This document shows positions 24,413-32,895 of a stretch of DNA of 64,000 nt, one piece after another (the first letter of the stretch is position 1; every line of letters begins with the position of its first letter). The stretch comes from Kitasatospora purpeofusca. GTDB lineage: Bacteria > Actinomycetota > Actinomycetes > Streptomycetales > Streptomycetaceae. The position numbers and the translations under genes were made by a program. Location: positions 1 through 64,000 of the forward strand of contig NZ_JODS01000008.1 in assembly GCF_000718025.1 (NCBI RefSeq), in the 5' to 3' direction. The notes beneath the pieces were generated by a model. The model searched no databases, was not told the origin of the DNA, and saw only the letters and a program-made list of their open reading frames with translations.

Positions 24413-26917
24413 TCACTCGTCGAGTTCGGCGACGCCGGTGATCCGGTGCAGCGCGAAGGTGCGCAGCTCCCCGTCGTGGTGGTCGAAGGCGGTGACGTAG
24501 CCGCCCTCGACCTTCACCGGGTCGATGATCCGCTGGCTGGCGAGGCCCTCCGCGTTGAGGTAGCCGATCCACATCCGCTCACCGAGCAGGACCGCCGTCT
24601 GCAGGGTCGCCAGGGTCTCGGCGGCGGCGGTGCGCGGCAGCTGGCGCCCGGACGCGGCGGCGGGTTCGCGGCGGACGGCGGTGGCGGCCCGGTCACCGGC
24701 CCGGATCGCCTTGACGGCGGCGGCGAGCAGGGTGTCGTCCGGGGTCGGCGGCCCGTCCGGGACGGGCACCGGCGCCGCCCGGGGCGGGGTGCGGTGGCTG
24801 TCCGGGCGGGTGATCAGCACATCGCCCTCGGCGGACTCGGCGGCCGGCGCGTACCCCATCGAGCGCAGCGTGCCCAGCAGGACGTCCGGCCCGGCCTGGG
24901 CGGCCAGTACGGTCGGCGCGAGCAGCCGCAGCCGCAGGTCGGCGGAGCGGCGGTCGGCCAGGATCTCGTTCAGCAGGGACGGGTCGTCGCAGCGCAGGTA
25001 GGACGAGGCGGCGCCGACCCGCAGCAGGCCGTGCCGGCGGGCCACGTCGTCGATCAGGTAGCCGAGCGGCTGCGGGACGGGCGTGCGGGAGTGCTGGTCC
25101 AGGAAGGCCCGCAGGTCGGCGGCGCTGCGCCCGGCGTCCAGGGCGCGCCGGACCGACTCCGGCGTGAAGCGGTAGACGGTCGCGCCGCCCTTGGACTCGA
25201 TGTCCGCGCAGAGCGCGAGCGCCTGGGCGAGCGGGGTGAGCAGCGGGCCGGGCGCGATCGCGGTGAGGTCCGGCTGCAGGATCACGTGGTCGAGCGGCTG
25301 CGGCAGCAGCGGGGCGAGCACGGTGGCGGGGTCGGCCTCGGCGGTGAGCAGCGCGCGGGCGGGGGCGCCGAGGGCGCCGCGGCCGGTGACGCCGAGGAGT
25401 TCGGCCTCGGCCAGGGTCCAGCCGACCAGGTGCTCGCGCAGGTCGCGGCCGTCGGGGTCGGTCTGCCCGCCGCGCAGCGGGCGCTGCCAGCGCAGGGTGG
25501 GCAGGAGGTCGGCCGGGGTGGCCGCGGTGCCGGGCGGGAGTTCGGCGAGCAGGGCGAGGGCGGCGCGGCGGACCGAAGGGGCGAGGGTGCGGTCCAGTTC
25601 GGGGCCTAGCGCGGCGCGCTGCTTGCCCTTGCCGTCGGCGGTGCCGGCCAGGGCCGGGACGCGGGTCGCGGAGAGCCAGGCGCGGGCGAGCACGGTCCAG
25701 CGTCCGGCGGTGTCCAGGCGCAGCCACTCGTCGTACCCGGGCGTCGGCGCCCAGTGCTCGTCGACCTCGCCGTCCGGGGCCAGCAGGCCCGAGGTGTAGG
25801 CGAGTTCGAGCCAGAACGCGGCGGTCTGCTCGGTGCTCTCCAGGGCCTGGGCGGTGCGCTTGAGATCGCGCACCCCGAGGCCGCCGGCGCGCAGGGTGGG
25901 CGGCGGGGTGAGGCCCCAGAGCTCCAGCAGCTCCTCCACGGTCCGGACGGCGGTGTGGGCCTGTCCGGCGGCCGCGCCGTCCACCGTCCCGGGATCGCGC
26001 GGCGCGGCGGTCGGCGCGGGCTCGGGCTGGAGCGGTTCGACGGTGCGGTGGGAGCGCCCGCCGCGCAGGTGCAGGGCGAGTTCGCGGGGCAGGACGACGC
26101 TGCCCGGGCTGGTGGGCAGCAGCAGGCCCCGGGCCAGCAGCCATTCGACCGGGCTCTGGGCGTCCTGCGCGGTGACCGGGCGGGTGGCGTCCGGGACGGT
26201 GCCGGTGGGCGGTCCCCAGACCAGCCGGTCGAGCAGTCGCAGCGCGGGCTCGGGCGCGGTGGCGAGCAGGGCCTCGCAGCGGACGCGGTCGCCGAGCAGG
26301 CTGGTGAACGCGGCGACGGCGGTGACCGGGTCGGGCGTCGCGGGCTGCCCGGCGGAGGCGAGCAACTGCTGGAGCCGGGCCGGGGACATGCCGGTGCTCG
26401 CCTCGGCGAAGGTCGGGCCGAGGCCGGTGCGGCCGGGGTTGGCGGCGGTCGGGGCGAGCGCCTCGCGGGCCGCGATGACCAGCCGCAGGCCGTTGTCGGG
26501 ACCCCAGAGCAGCGCCCGGTCGCGCAGGGTGGCCAAGGCGCGGGGCAGCGCGGCGGCGACGGCGGCGCGGTCGGCGGCGCTCAGCGGGGTGGCCCCGGGG
26601 TGCGGCTTCACCTTGGCCGGTCCGGCCAGCAGGGTGCGCACGGCGGCCGGTGAGGAGGCGTCGGGGAGCGCGGCCAGGGCTTCGGCGGTCTGCAGGGTGA
26701 AGCGGTCCAGGCGTTCCAGCGCGCGCAGGGCGGAGGCGCGGGAGGAGAGCCGGGCGGTGAGCTGGGTGAGGTCGCCGGGCACGGGGTTGAGCAGGTCGGG
26801 GCGGGACCGGAGCAGGGCGACCAGGTCGTCGTCGGGCCGGGCGCGCAGCTCCTCGGCGAGGGTGCGGGCGCCCGCGGGGGACTTGGCCTGGCGCTGTGGG
26901 CCCTGCTGTGTGGTCAT
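24413..26917 (-). CDS. Helicase-associated protein with C-terminal WYL domain (XPB partner)
   Basis: An 834-residue protein of the helicase C-terminal/XPB-associated group common in actinobacteria. The N-terminal region (LAEELRARPDDDLVALLRSRPDLLN) and the long helical middle carry no Walker motifs, so it is not itself an ATPase. The end, LLGERMWIGYLNAEG to FALHRITGVAELDE, is a WYL-type ligand or nucleic-acid binding barrel. It probably works with the neighbouring XPB helicase, as an accessory in DNA repair; this is inferred from recurrent adjacency. Start ATG is at 26915-26917; the frame extends farther upstream without a start context. Confidence 0.85.
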   Translation of the reverse strand: MTTQQGPQRQAKSPAGARTLAEELRARPDDDLVALLRSRPDLLNPVPGDLTQLTARLSSRASALRALERLDRFTLQTAEALAALPDASSPAAVRTLLAGPAKVKPHPGATPLSAADRAAVAAALPRALATLRDRALLWGPDNGLRLVIAAREALAPTAANPGRTGLGPTFAEASTGMSPARLQQLLASAGQPATPDPVTAVAAFTSLLGDRVRCEALLATAPEPALRLLDRLVWGPPTGTVPDATRPVTAQDAQSPVEWLLARGLLLPTSPGSVVLPRELALHLRGGRSHRTVEPLQPEPAPTAAPRDPGTVDGAAAGQAHTAVRTVEELLELWGLTPPPTLRAGGLGVRDLKRTAQALESTEQTAAFWLELAYTSGLLAPDGEVDEHWAPTPGYDEWLRLDTAGRWTVLARAWLSATRVPALAGTADGKGKQRAALGPELDRTLAPSVRRAALALLAELPPGTAATPADLLPTLRWQRPLRGGQTDPDGRDLREHLVGWTLAEAELLGVTGRGALGAPARALLTAEADPATVLAPLLPQPLDHVILQPDLTAIAPGPLLTPLAQALALCADIESKGGATVYRFTPESVRRALDAGRSAADLRAFLDQHSRTPVPQPLGYLIDDVARRHGLLRVGAASSYLRCDDPSLLNEILADRRSADLRLRLLAPTVLAAQAGPDVLLGTLRSMGYAPAAESAEGDVLITRPDSHRTPPRAAPVPVPDGPPTPDDTLLAAAVKAIRAGDRAATAVRREPAAASGRQLPRTAAAETLATLQTAVLLGERMWIGYLNAEGLASQRIIDPVKVEGGYVTAFDHHDGELRTFALHRITGVAELDE

Positions 26918-27284
26918 TCGACCTAGGTTAGTCGGGCGGCGGCGGGGTGGAAGGGCCCCGGCGCCGGTGGATCCGGGGGCGTCGGCGGGTTCGGCGGGGG
27001 GTGGCGGGCGCACGGGGTTGACGGGAACGGCGTGGTGGTGGGGGAGGGGCCGGCGGCGCGGGTGGGGGCCGGTGCCGCGGCCGCGGGGCCCGGCCGGGTG
27101 CCGCCGGGGCGAACACGGGTGCGGCCGGGCGGCGTTCCGGCTCGCGTGGCGGGGCGGCGGGTGGGTAGCGTCACGGTCGGCGGGGACGACGCCGCGTCCG
27201 GACGGGTGGCGGGTCCGGTGCGGTACGGCAATCGGTGCGGCAATCTGTGCGGCAATCGGTACGGGCTAGGCGGGGTGCGTGGGG
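26918..27284. other. Divergent intergenic region with short tandem repeats
   Basis: No gene is supported. Positions 27223-27258 contain three near-identical 12-base units (GTACGGCAATCG, GTGCGGCAATCT, GTGCGGCAATCG), with a fourth decayed unit after, ending 20-26 bases before the membrane protein start. The rest is very G-rich sequence. Confidence 0.5.
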
Positions 27285-28439
27285 ATGTCGGACGGCGAGT
27301 GGTGGCGCAAGCAGGGGCCCTGGAGTGAGCCGCCGGGGGGTGCGGGGGCCTCCGGCGGGGGTGGTGACGGGGACAGCGTGTACGCGGGGGAGCCGGCGCC
27401 CGCCGTCCCGCCGCGCCCCCAGGAGCCGCCGCGCCCGGTCGGGCCGCCGTCGGGCGAGGCGTCCGGTGGGGCGTCCGGTGGATCGGGCGCGGGCGGTGAG
27501 GCGTCCGGGGCGGCCGGGTCGCCCGCCGCGTTCCTGCCGCCTCCCACGCGCTCCGGCCAGGGGCGGGGTGCGGGCCGAGACGCGGGTCGGGGCGCGGACC
27601 GGGGCGCGACCCGGGGCACCGACCGGGGCGACGGCCCGTCGTGGCTGGCGAGGCCGGCCGAGGACGCCCCCGCCGACCCGGAGGCGCTGCCGCCCGCCTA
27701 CCGCGCGGTGAGCACGGGCGACTGGGACTACGTGACCATCGACTTCGGGAACGGCCCGGTCGCCTCCAACCGTCCGATTCCCGAGCAGCGGACCACCACC
27801 GACGCCGGTGCGGAGCCCGGGGCGGGCGAGGACGCGGCCCGGGGGGACCGGGCGGCGCCGGACGCGGCCGCCGGGGACGCGCCGTCGCCGGAGGGCGGGG
27901 CGGCCGGGAAGGGCAACCGGAAGGGCAGGGCCAAGGGCAACGGCAAGGAGCCGGCCGGGAAGAGAACGGGCGGCAGGAAGGCCCCGGCCCGGGGGAAGAA
28001 CGGCCCCGCCGGGCCGGGCCCCGCCGAGGGCGCCCCCGCCGCGAAGGGCGGTCCGGCCAAGGCCCCGGGCGGACGGCGCCCCTCGCCCCTGCTGCTGCTC
28101 TCCGCCGCGGTGCTGATCGGCGGCGCCGTCACCGGCCAGCTGATCGCCATGCTGATCGGCTGGGCGCTCGGCTACCTGTCCCGCCAACTGTCCGACTTCG
28201 TACGGAAGCTGGCGGTGTTCGGGATCCCGCTGATGGTCATCAGCGGCAGCTCGCTCTTCTACTGGGGCCGTGCACAGGGCCGCTGGGGCGCGGCCCCGGC
28301 GCCGGGCGAGCAGGGCTCGCACGCGATGTGGGATGCCGCGCCGGGGGTGCTGCGGGTGGCGGCGGTGCTGTCGGCCGTCTTCCTGCTCCTGATGTCCCTG
28401 CGCCGCAAGGGCGGCGGAGCGGCGGGCGCCGGCCAGTAG
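27285..28439 (+). CDS. Membrane protein with long disordered N-terminal region
   Basis: A 384-residue protein. Residues 1-265 are low-complexity (Gly, Pro, Ala, then Lys/Arg-rich), apart from a short ordered block around 130-165 (LPPAYRAVSTGDWDYVTIDFG). Three hydrophobic spans follow: LLLLSAAVLIGGAV to IGWALGY, LAVFGIPLMVISGSSLF and VLRVAAVLSAVFLLLMSL. The C-terminal block resembles an uncharacterised Streptomyces membrane family. The ATG at 27285 is chosen over a GTG two codons earlier. It has no operon partner. Function unknown; the cytoplasmic tail could scaffold other proteins. Confidence 0.75.
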   Translation: MSDGEWWRKQGPWSEPPGGAGASGGGGDGDSVYAGEPAPAVPPRPQEPPRPVGPPSGEASGGASGGSGAGGEASGAAGSPAAFLPPPTRSGQGRGAGRDAGRGADRGATRGTDRGDGPSWLARPAEDAPADPEALPPAYRAVSTGDWDYVTIDFGNGPVASNRPIPEQRTTTDAGAEPGAGEDAARGDRAAPDAAAGDAPSPEGGAAGKGNRKGRAKGNGKEPAGKRTGGRKAPARGKNGPAGPGPAEGAPAAKGGPAKAPGGRRPSPLLLLSAAVLIGGAVTGQLIAMLIGWALGYLSRQLSDFVRKLAVFGIPLMVISGSSLFYWGRAQGRWGAAPAPGEQGSHAMWDAAPGVLRVAAVLSAVFLLLMSLRRKGGGAAGAGQ

Positions 28440-28596
28440 CGGCAGTCGTCCCGCTTGCTGTCGCTAAATCAACTCCGTTGACGGGAGCGGGAAAAGGGCG
28501 AAGACGTCGCCTGCCGTTCACGGGGCGCTCCATCCCCGTCTGATGGAATGGCCGGCCGTGGTGTCACCGATGCGCAACAGCTGCAGGAGGTCTCCC

Positions 28597-30285
28597 GTGC
28601 CGTCGTCCCCGCCCCCGTCCCCGCTCCGGTCCCCGCTGTCCCAGGCATCCCCGGTGCCGTCGCCGTCCGCCCCCGGACGGCCCCGGACCGCCGCGATCGG
28701 CCGCCGCGGCCTGCTGGTCGGCGCGGCCGTCGCCGTGGGCGCCCAGGCGCTCAACATCCGTACGGCGCACGCGGAACCCGTCCGCCGGGACCCGTTCCTG
28801 CTCGGCGTGGCCAGCGGTGACCCGCTGCCGGACGCCGTCGTCCTGTGGACCAGGCTGGTCGCCGACCCCTTCGACGCCGCCGCCATGGGCCCCCGCTCCG
28901 TCCCGGTGTCCTGGGAGGTCGCGGCGGACCCGGGCTTCCGCCGGACCGTCCGGCGCGGCGTCGCCGTCGCCGAGGCCGGACGCGGGCACAGCGTGCACGT
29001 CGACGTCCGCGGGCTCCAGCCCGGCCGCGACTACTGGTACCGGTTCCGCGCGGGCCGCCACCTGAGCCCCGCCGGCCGCACCCGCACCGCCCCGGCGGCC
29101 GGCGCCCACCCCGGCCGGCTCCGCCTCGGCGTGGTCAACTGCCAGGACTGGCAGAACGGTTACTGGCCCGCGTACACCGCCCTGGCCGCCGAGGACCTCG
29201 ACGCCGTCGTGCACCTCGGCGACTACATCTACGAGACCGACCCGCGCGGCCAGTACCCGGACCGCCTGCACACCACCCCGGAGACCCCCGGGATCGACCA
29301 GTTGCTCACCCTGGCCGACTACCGGGCCAGGCACGCGCTGTACAAGACCGACCCGGCCCTCCAGGGCGCGCACGCCGCCTTCCCCTGGATCGTCACCTGG
29401 GACGACCACGAGGTCGAGAACAACTACGCCGGACTGGTCGACGAGATCGACGACACCGGCGCCCGCCACCAGGACACCGCCGCCCTCGCCCGCGAGCGCG
29501 CCGCCGCCTACCAGGCCTACTACGAGCACATGCCGCTGCGGAACCCGTACCGCACCGGCTCGCCGGACTACCGCCTGTACCGCCGCTTCGACTTCGGCGA
29601 CCTGCTGCGCCTCAACGTGCTGGACACCCGCCAGTACCGCACCGACCAGCCGGGCGGCCACTCCCAGGACTTCGGCCCGGTCGCGGACGGCCTGGGCAAC
29701 ACCGCCGGCACCCTGACCGGCGCCGAGCAGGAGGAGTGGCTGCGCCGCGGCCTGTCGGGCTCCCGGGCGCGCTGGAACGTCATCGCCCAGCAGGTGATGA
29801 TGAGCCAGATCCGCTTCCCCAACTTCCTGGACCCGGCCCACCCGCTGCCGCCGCTCGCCAACCTCGACCAGTGGGACGGCTACGACCCGGCCCGCACCCG
29901 GCTGCTGCGCTTCCTGCGGGACGCGGCGGTGGCCAACCCGGTGGTGCTGGCCGGTGACATCCACTCCTCCTGGTTCAGCGACCTGCGGATCGACCGCGAC
30001 GACCTCGCGGCCGCGCCGGTCGCCGTCGAGTTCACGGCCACCAGCGTCAGTTCGGACTTCCCGGCCGCGTTCGACGCGCCGCTCAAGGCGCTCAACCCCA
30101 CGCTCAACCCGCAGGTCCGGTACTTCGAGGGCCTGCGCCGCGGCTATCTGCGGCTGGACGTGGACCGCGAGCGGTGGCTGACGGACGCCCGGACGGTCGA
30201 CAGCATCGCCGTCCGCGAGTCCCCGGTGCGGACCTCCGCCTCCTGGGCGGTGGTGGCCGGCGAGCCGGGCCTCGTCCCCGCCTGA
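28597..30285 (+). CDS. phoD: PhoD-type alkaline phosphatase/phosphodiesterase, Tat-secreted
   Basis: A 562-residue secreted enzyme. The twin-arginine signal is TAAIGRRGLLVGAAVAVGA with cleavage near RTAHA. Catalytic-domain motifs are HLGDYIYE, TWDDHEVENNYAG, NVLDTRQYR and LAGDIHSSWF, matching calcium/iron-dependent PhoD enzymes. It releases phosphate from phosphodiesters and wall teichoic acids outside the cell. The GTG at 28597 is chosen because GGAGG (28586-28590) is 6 bases away; the open frame extends 18 codons upstream. No clear PHO box was identified upstream, though PhoP control is usual. A tatA-family gene lies 1.3 kb downstream on the other strand. Confidence 0.92.
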   Translation: MPSSPPPSPLRSPLSQASPVPSPSAPGRPRTAAIGRRGLLVGAAVAVGAQALNIRTAHAEPVRRDPFLLGVASGDPLPDAVVLWTRLVADPFDAAAMGPRSVPVSWEVAADPGFRRTVRRGVAVAEAGRGHSVHVDVRGLQPGRDYWYRFRAGRHLSPAGRTRTAPAAGAHPGRLRLGVVNCQDWQNGYWPAYTALAAEDLDAVVHLGDYIYETDPRGQYPDRLHTTPETPGIDQLLTLADYRARHALYKTDPALQGAHAAFPWIVTWDDHEVENNYAGLVDEIDDTGARHQDTAALARERAAAYQAYYEHMPLRNPYRTGSPDYRLYRRFDFGDLLRLNVLDTRQYRTDQPGGHSQDFGPVADGLGNTAGTLTGAEQEEWLRRGLSGSRARWNVIAQQVMMSQIRFPNFLDPAHPLPPLANLDQWDGYDPARTRLLRFLRDAAVANPVVLAGDIHSSWFSDLRIDRDDLAAAPVAVEFTATSVSSDFPAAFDAPLKALNPTLNPQVRYFEGLRRGYLRLDVDRERWLTDARTVDSIAVRESPVRTSASWAVVAGEPGLVPA

Positions 30286-30343
30286 CCGCGCGGCTGCCCG
30301 GTCGGCCGGTGTTCCGGTCGGCCGGTCGGGCACAATCGGCGGC

Positions 30344-30718
30344 ATGCTGAGACTCGGTTCGGTGGTGCTCGGAGTGCTGGAGGTCGGCCGCGCGGCGGCG
30401 TTCTGGGGCGAGGCCCTGGGGTACACGCCCCGGGACGGCGAGGCCGGGGACGACTGGGTGGTGCTCGTCCCGGCGGACGGCGCCCCCGGGGTGCAGGTCG
30501 CGCTCGGCCGGAGCGCCACCCCGCCGCAGGTGCACCCGCGGGTGCACCTGGACCTCTACGCGACCGACGCGGCGGACCAGGCGGCCGAGGTGGAGCGGCT
30601 GGTCGGCCTGGGCGCGAGCCGGGTCGACTGGGACCTCTACCCGGAGGACCCGGACTTCGTGGTGCTCGCCGATCCGGACGGCAATCGCTTCTGCGTGATC
30701 GACAGCAGTCGGACCTAG
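30344..30718 (+). CDS. VOC (glyoxalase/bleomycin-resistance fold) protein
   Basis: A 124-residue single VOC domain: LGSVVLGVLEVGRAAAFWGE, ALGYTPRDG, VHPRVHLDLYATD, and DPDFVVLADPDGNRFCVID. The retained His and the terminal Asp/Glu region could bind a metal. Such proteins range from dioxygenases to drug-binding resistance proteins; two domains (here a dimer) usually make one site. ATG at 30344. The gene is convergent with the ion channel gene and shares 4 bases of sequence (30715-30718, CTAG) in which both stops lie. Confidence 0.85.
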   Translation: MLRLGSVVLGVLEVGRAAAFWGEALGYTPRDGEAGDDWVVLVPADGAPGVQVALGRSATPPQVHPRVHLDLYATDAADQAAEVERLVGLGASRVDWDLYPEDPDFVVLADPDGNRFCVIDSSRT

Positions 30719-31458
30719 CCGTCCTCGGGCCCTCCGCTCCCGCGCCCGCTGCTCCCCCCGCTCCCGCCGCCCTGGTGTCCGCCCCCGTCCTCGTAGTGCT
30801 TGCGGCCGCGCAGGAGGCCCCGGCTGCGCCGGCCCTGGCCCAGGCCGGGGTGCGATCCCCCGCCGCCGTGGCCGCCGCCGTGGCCGTGGCCGAGCCGGTG
30901 GCCGGGAGGGGGGCCGTCCTCGGAGCGGTGGGCGCGGACCTCCATCCCGGAGCGGACGGTCCGGCTCAGGGCGCCGGCGGCCGCCGCCAGGAACACGAAG
31001 TTGTAGGCGATCTGAAGGAGCACCACCAGCCGCGGTCCCTGGCCCGCCGCGGTGATGTCGCCGTAGCCGATGGTCGCCATCGTGACGACCGTGAAGTACA
31101 GCGCGTCCAGGCGGGTCTCCAGCCCGTGGAACTCGCCCGGACTGTCGGCCAGGACGTAGTAGGTGCCGGCGAAGACGGTCAGCGAGAAGCAGATCAGGAA
31201 GGCCAGCCAGACGCCGGGATGGCGTCCGGTGCCGCGCATGCTGTCGACGATCCGGGCCAGCAGCAGCCCGGTCAGCAGGGTCAGCACCGCCGCGAAGACC
31301 ACCCAGCTCAGCAGCGGGTGGTCGTCGCCCAGGGCGCGCAGCGGCAGGGTGAAGTACCCGAGCATCAGCAGGGCGAACGAGCCCAGCAGCAGTGCCCAGG
31401 CCCGCAGGTCGGGACGTTGCAGGGACGGGGTCGTCGGCGGCTGCTGGTTCGCGGACAT
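30715..31458 (-). CDS. Potassium channel (KcsA-like pore) with Gly/His-rich tail
   Basis: A 247-residue ion channel subunit with four hydrophobic spans (about 20-38, 50-70, 83-102, 145-165). The pore loop TVVTMATIGYGD contains the potassium selectivity filter TIGYGD at 129-134. The last 75 residues are Gly/His/Arg-rich (GHGHGGGHGGGGSHPG), presumably cytoplasmic and unlike a KTN/RCK domain, so gating may depend on pH, metal or membrane state. Start ATG is at 31456-31458. The protein would assemble as a tetramer in the plasma membrane. The His-rich tail is unusual and could bind nickel or zinc. Confidence 0.9.
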   Translation of the reverse strand: MSANQQPPTTPSLQRPDLRAWALLLGSFALLMLGYFTLPLRALGDDHPLLSWVVFAAVLTLLTGLLLARIVDSMRGTGRHPGVWLAFLICFSLTVFAGTYYVLADSPGEFHGLETRLDALYFTVVTMATIGYGDITAAGQGPRLVVLLQIAYNFVFLAAAAGALSRTVRSGMEVRAHRSEDGPPPGHRLGHGHGGGHGGGGSHPGLGQGRRSRGLLRGRKHYEDGGGHQGGGSGGSSGRGSGGPEDG

Positions 31459-31572
31459 CCCGGCCAGCCTGCCCCGGCGCGGTCCGGTCCGCCGCCCGGG
31501 CTGCGCCGTCCGGGCTGCGTCCGGGCTGCGTACGGGCCGAGGGCCGGCGCAGCGGCCGGTGCCCGGACACGA

Positions 31573-31604
31573 CGAAGCCCCCGCCGTTCGGGGCGGGGGC
31601 TTCG
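31573..31604. terminator. Hairpin terminator downstream of tatA-like gene
   Basis: CGAAGCCCCCGCC (31573-31585) pairs with GGCGGGGGCTTCG (31592-31604), loop GTTCGG. It lies just beyond the tatA-like stop on the minus strand. Confidence 0.78.
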
Positions 31605-31624
31605 GCCGGCTTCGTACCGCCGGA

Positions 31625-31924
31625 TCAGGCGGTGGTGGACCGGGGGGCCTCGGTGGCCTTGGTCACGTTGGTGGGGTTGACGGCGGCCGGGCGGGGCTGC
31701 TCGGCGGCCGGCTGCGCGGGGGCGGCGGTGCTCTGGGCGGTACCCGGCGCGGCGTCGGCGGCGGGAGTGTCGTCCTCGCGCATCGCCTTCGTCTCCGCCT
31801 TGAGGATTCGCATCGACTTGCCGAGGCCGCGGGCCATCTCCGGCAGCTTCTTCGACCCGAACAGCAGGATCACGACAGCCAGCACCACAAGCACGTGCCA
31901 GGGCTCAAGACCGTTACGCAGCAT
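31625..31924 (-). CDS. tatA: TatA/TatE family twin-arginine translocase subunit
   Basis: A 99-residue protein with a short N-terminal membrane span (WHVLVVLAVVILLF), the hinge GSKKLPEMARGLGKS and an amphipathic helix, the TatA pattern, followed by an Ala/Pro/Thr-rich tail. TatA oligomers form the export path for folded proteins. It stands alone; tatC is not here, so it is a TatA paralogue or the main TatA encoded apart from tatC, as is usual in Streptomyces. ATG at 31924. Confidence 0.93.
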   Translation of the reverse strand: MLRNGLEPWHVLVVLAVVILLFGSKKLPEMARGLGKSMRILKAETKAMREDDTPAADAAPGTAQSTAAPAQPAAEQPRPAAVNPTNVTKATEAPRSTTA

Positions 31925-32119
31925 CCCTGGCCACCGGTCCCTTCTCGTCTAGAGTGATACGTCACAGTTGGGCAAAGCGCCCGTCCTGGCCAGTATGCCT
32001 GTCCGCAGCGGCGAACGTATACACCGGCCGGGAAACGCTGGTCAAAAACCAGGTGCTGCGCGGACGGACGACCGAGGGGTGCGGGACGCCCGTCCGCCGC
32101 CCGTCCGCCCCCGGTCCGG

Positions 32120-32758
32120 TCAGGTCCGACGGGCCAGCAGGTAGCCGCGGCGGGTCGGCGCCTCCTCGGGGTACGGGTCGCGCTCCAGCCGGGCCGTGAC
32201 GGTGAAACCGGCCTCCGTCAGCAGGTCGGCGACGGTGTCGGGCTCCAGGGAGCGGAAGTCCAGGTCCACCCGGTGGCCCCACCACTCGTCCAGCGTCCTC
32301 ACCTCGGTGCCCCGGTGGAACGAGACCAGCAGCACCCCGGACGGCCGCAGCACCCGCCGGATCTCCTCGAAGGCGGGCCGCAGCTCGTCGGGTTCGAGGT
32401 GGATCACCGAGTAGAGCGCCACCGCGGCGGCGAACTCCCCGTCGGCGGCGGGCAGCGCCAGCAGGTCGCCGACCCGGAACTCCGCCCCGGGGTGCTCCCG
32501 CCGGGCGAGGGCCACCATCGCGGGCGACAGGTCCACCCCGACCGCCGTCGCCCCGCGCCCGCCCAGCCAGCCGGTGATGTGCCCCGGCCCGCACCCCAGG
32601 TCCGCCACCGGCCCCCCGGCGGCCTCCTCCAGCACCACCCCGAGCAGCGCCCGGTCCATCACCTTGAACGCCAGCTCGCCCCCGATCCGCTGCCGGTACT
32701 CCTCCGCCACCGTGTCGTAGCTCGCCCGCACCCGCCCGTGCACACCGTCGTCGCTCAT
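32120..32758 (-). CDS. SAM-dependent class I methyltransferase
   Basis: A 212-residue methyltransferase. Motif I is VADLGCGPGHITGWL, followed by VGVDLSPAMVALARREHP (SAM ribose contact), FRVGDLLALP and ALYSVIHLEPDELRPAF, then RRVLRPSGVLLVSFH; this is the Methyltransf_11/25 pattern. The start is the ATG at 32756-32758 (SDDGVHGRVRASYD). The substrate is not deducible. It stands alone on the minus strand between the TatA-like and MFS genes. Codon use matches neighbours. Confidence 0.88.
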   Translation of the reverse strand: MSDDGVHGRVRASYDTVAEEYRQRIGGELAFKVMDRALLGVVLEEAAGGPVADLGCGPGHITGWLGGRGATAVGVDLSPAMVALARREHPGAEFRVGDLLALPAADGEFAAAVALYSVIHLEPDELRPAFEEIRRVLRPSGVLLVSFHRGTEVRTLDEWWGHRVDLDFRSLEPDTVADLLTEAGFTVTARLERDPYPEEAPTRRGYLLARRT

Positions 32759-32826
32759 CCCGGCAGCCTGGCACGCGGCCCGGCCCCGCGCGGGCGAACG
32801 GCCGCGGAGCCGGGCGGCCGAACGCG

Positions 32827-32857
32827 GCAGCCCCCGCCCGGGGTGGGCGGGGGCTGC
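32827..32857. terminator. Hairpin terminator downstream of MFS gene
   Basis: GCAGCCCCCGCCC (32827-32839) pairs with GGGCGGGGGCTGC (32845-32857), 5-base loop, 38 bases beyond the stop of the MFS gene on the minus strand. Confidence 0.8.
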
Positions 32858-32895
32858 GATGACGCGCGTGCGGGGGACCGGGCGGAGCGGGTGGG

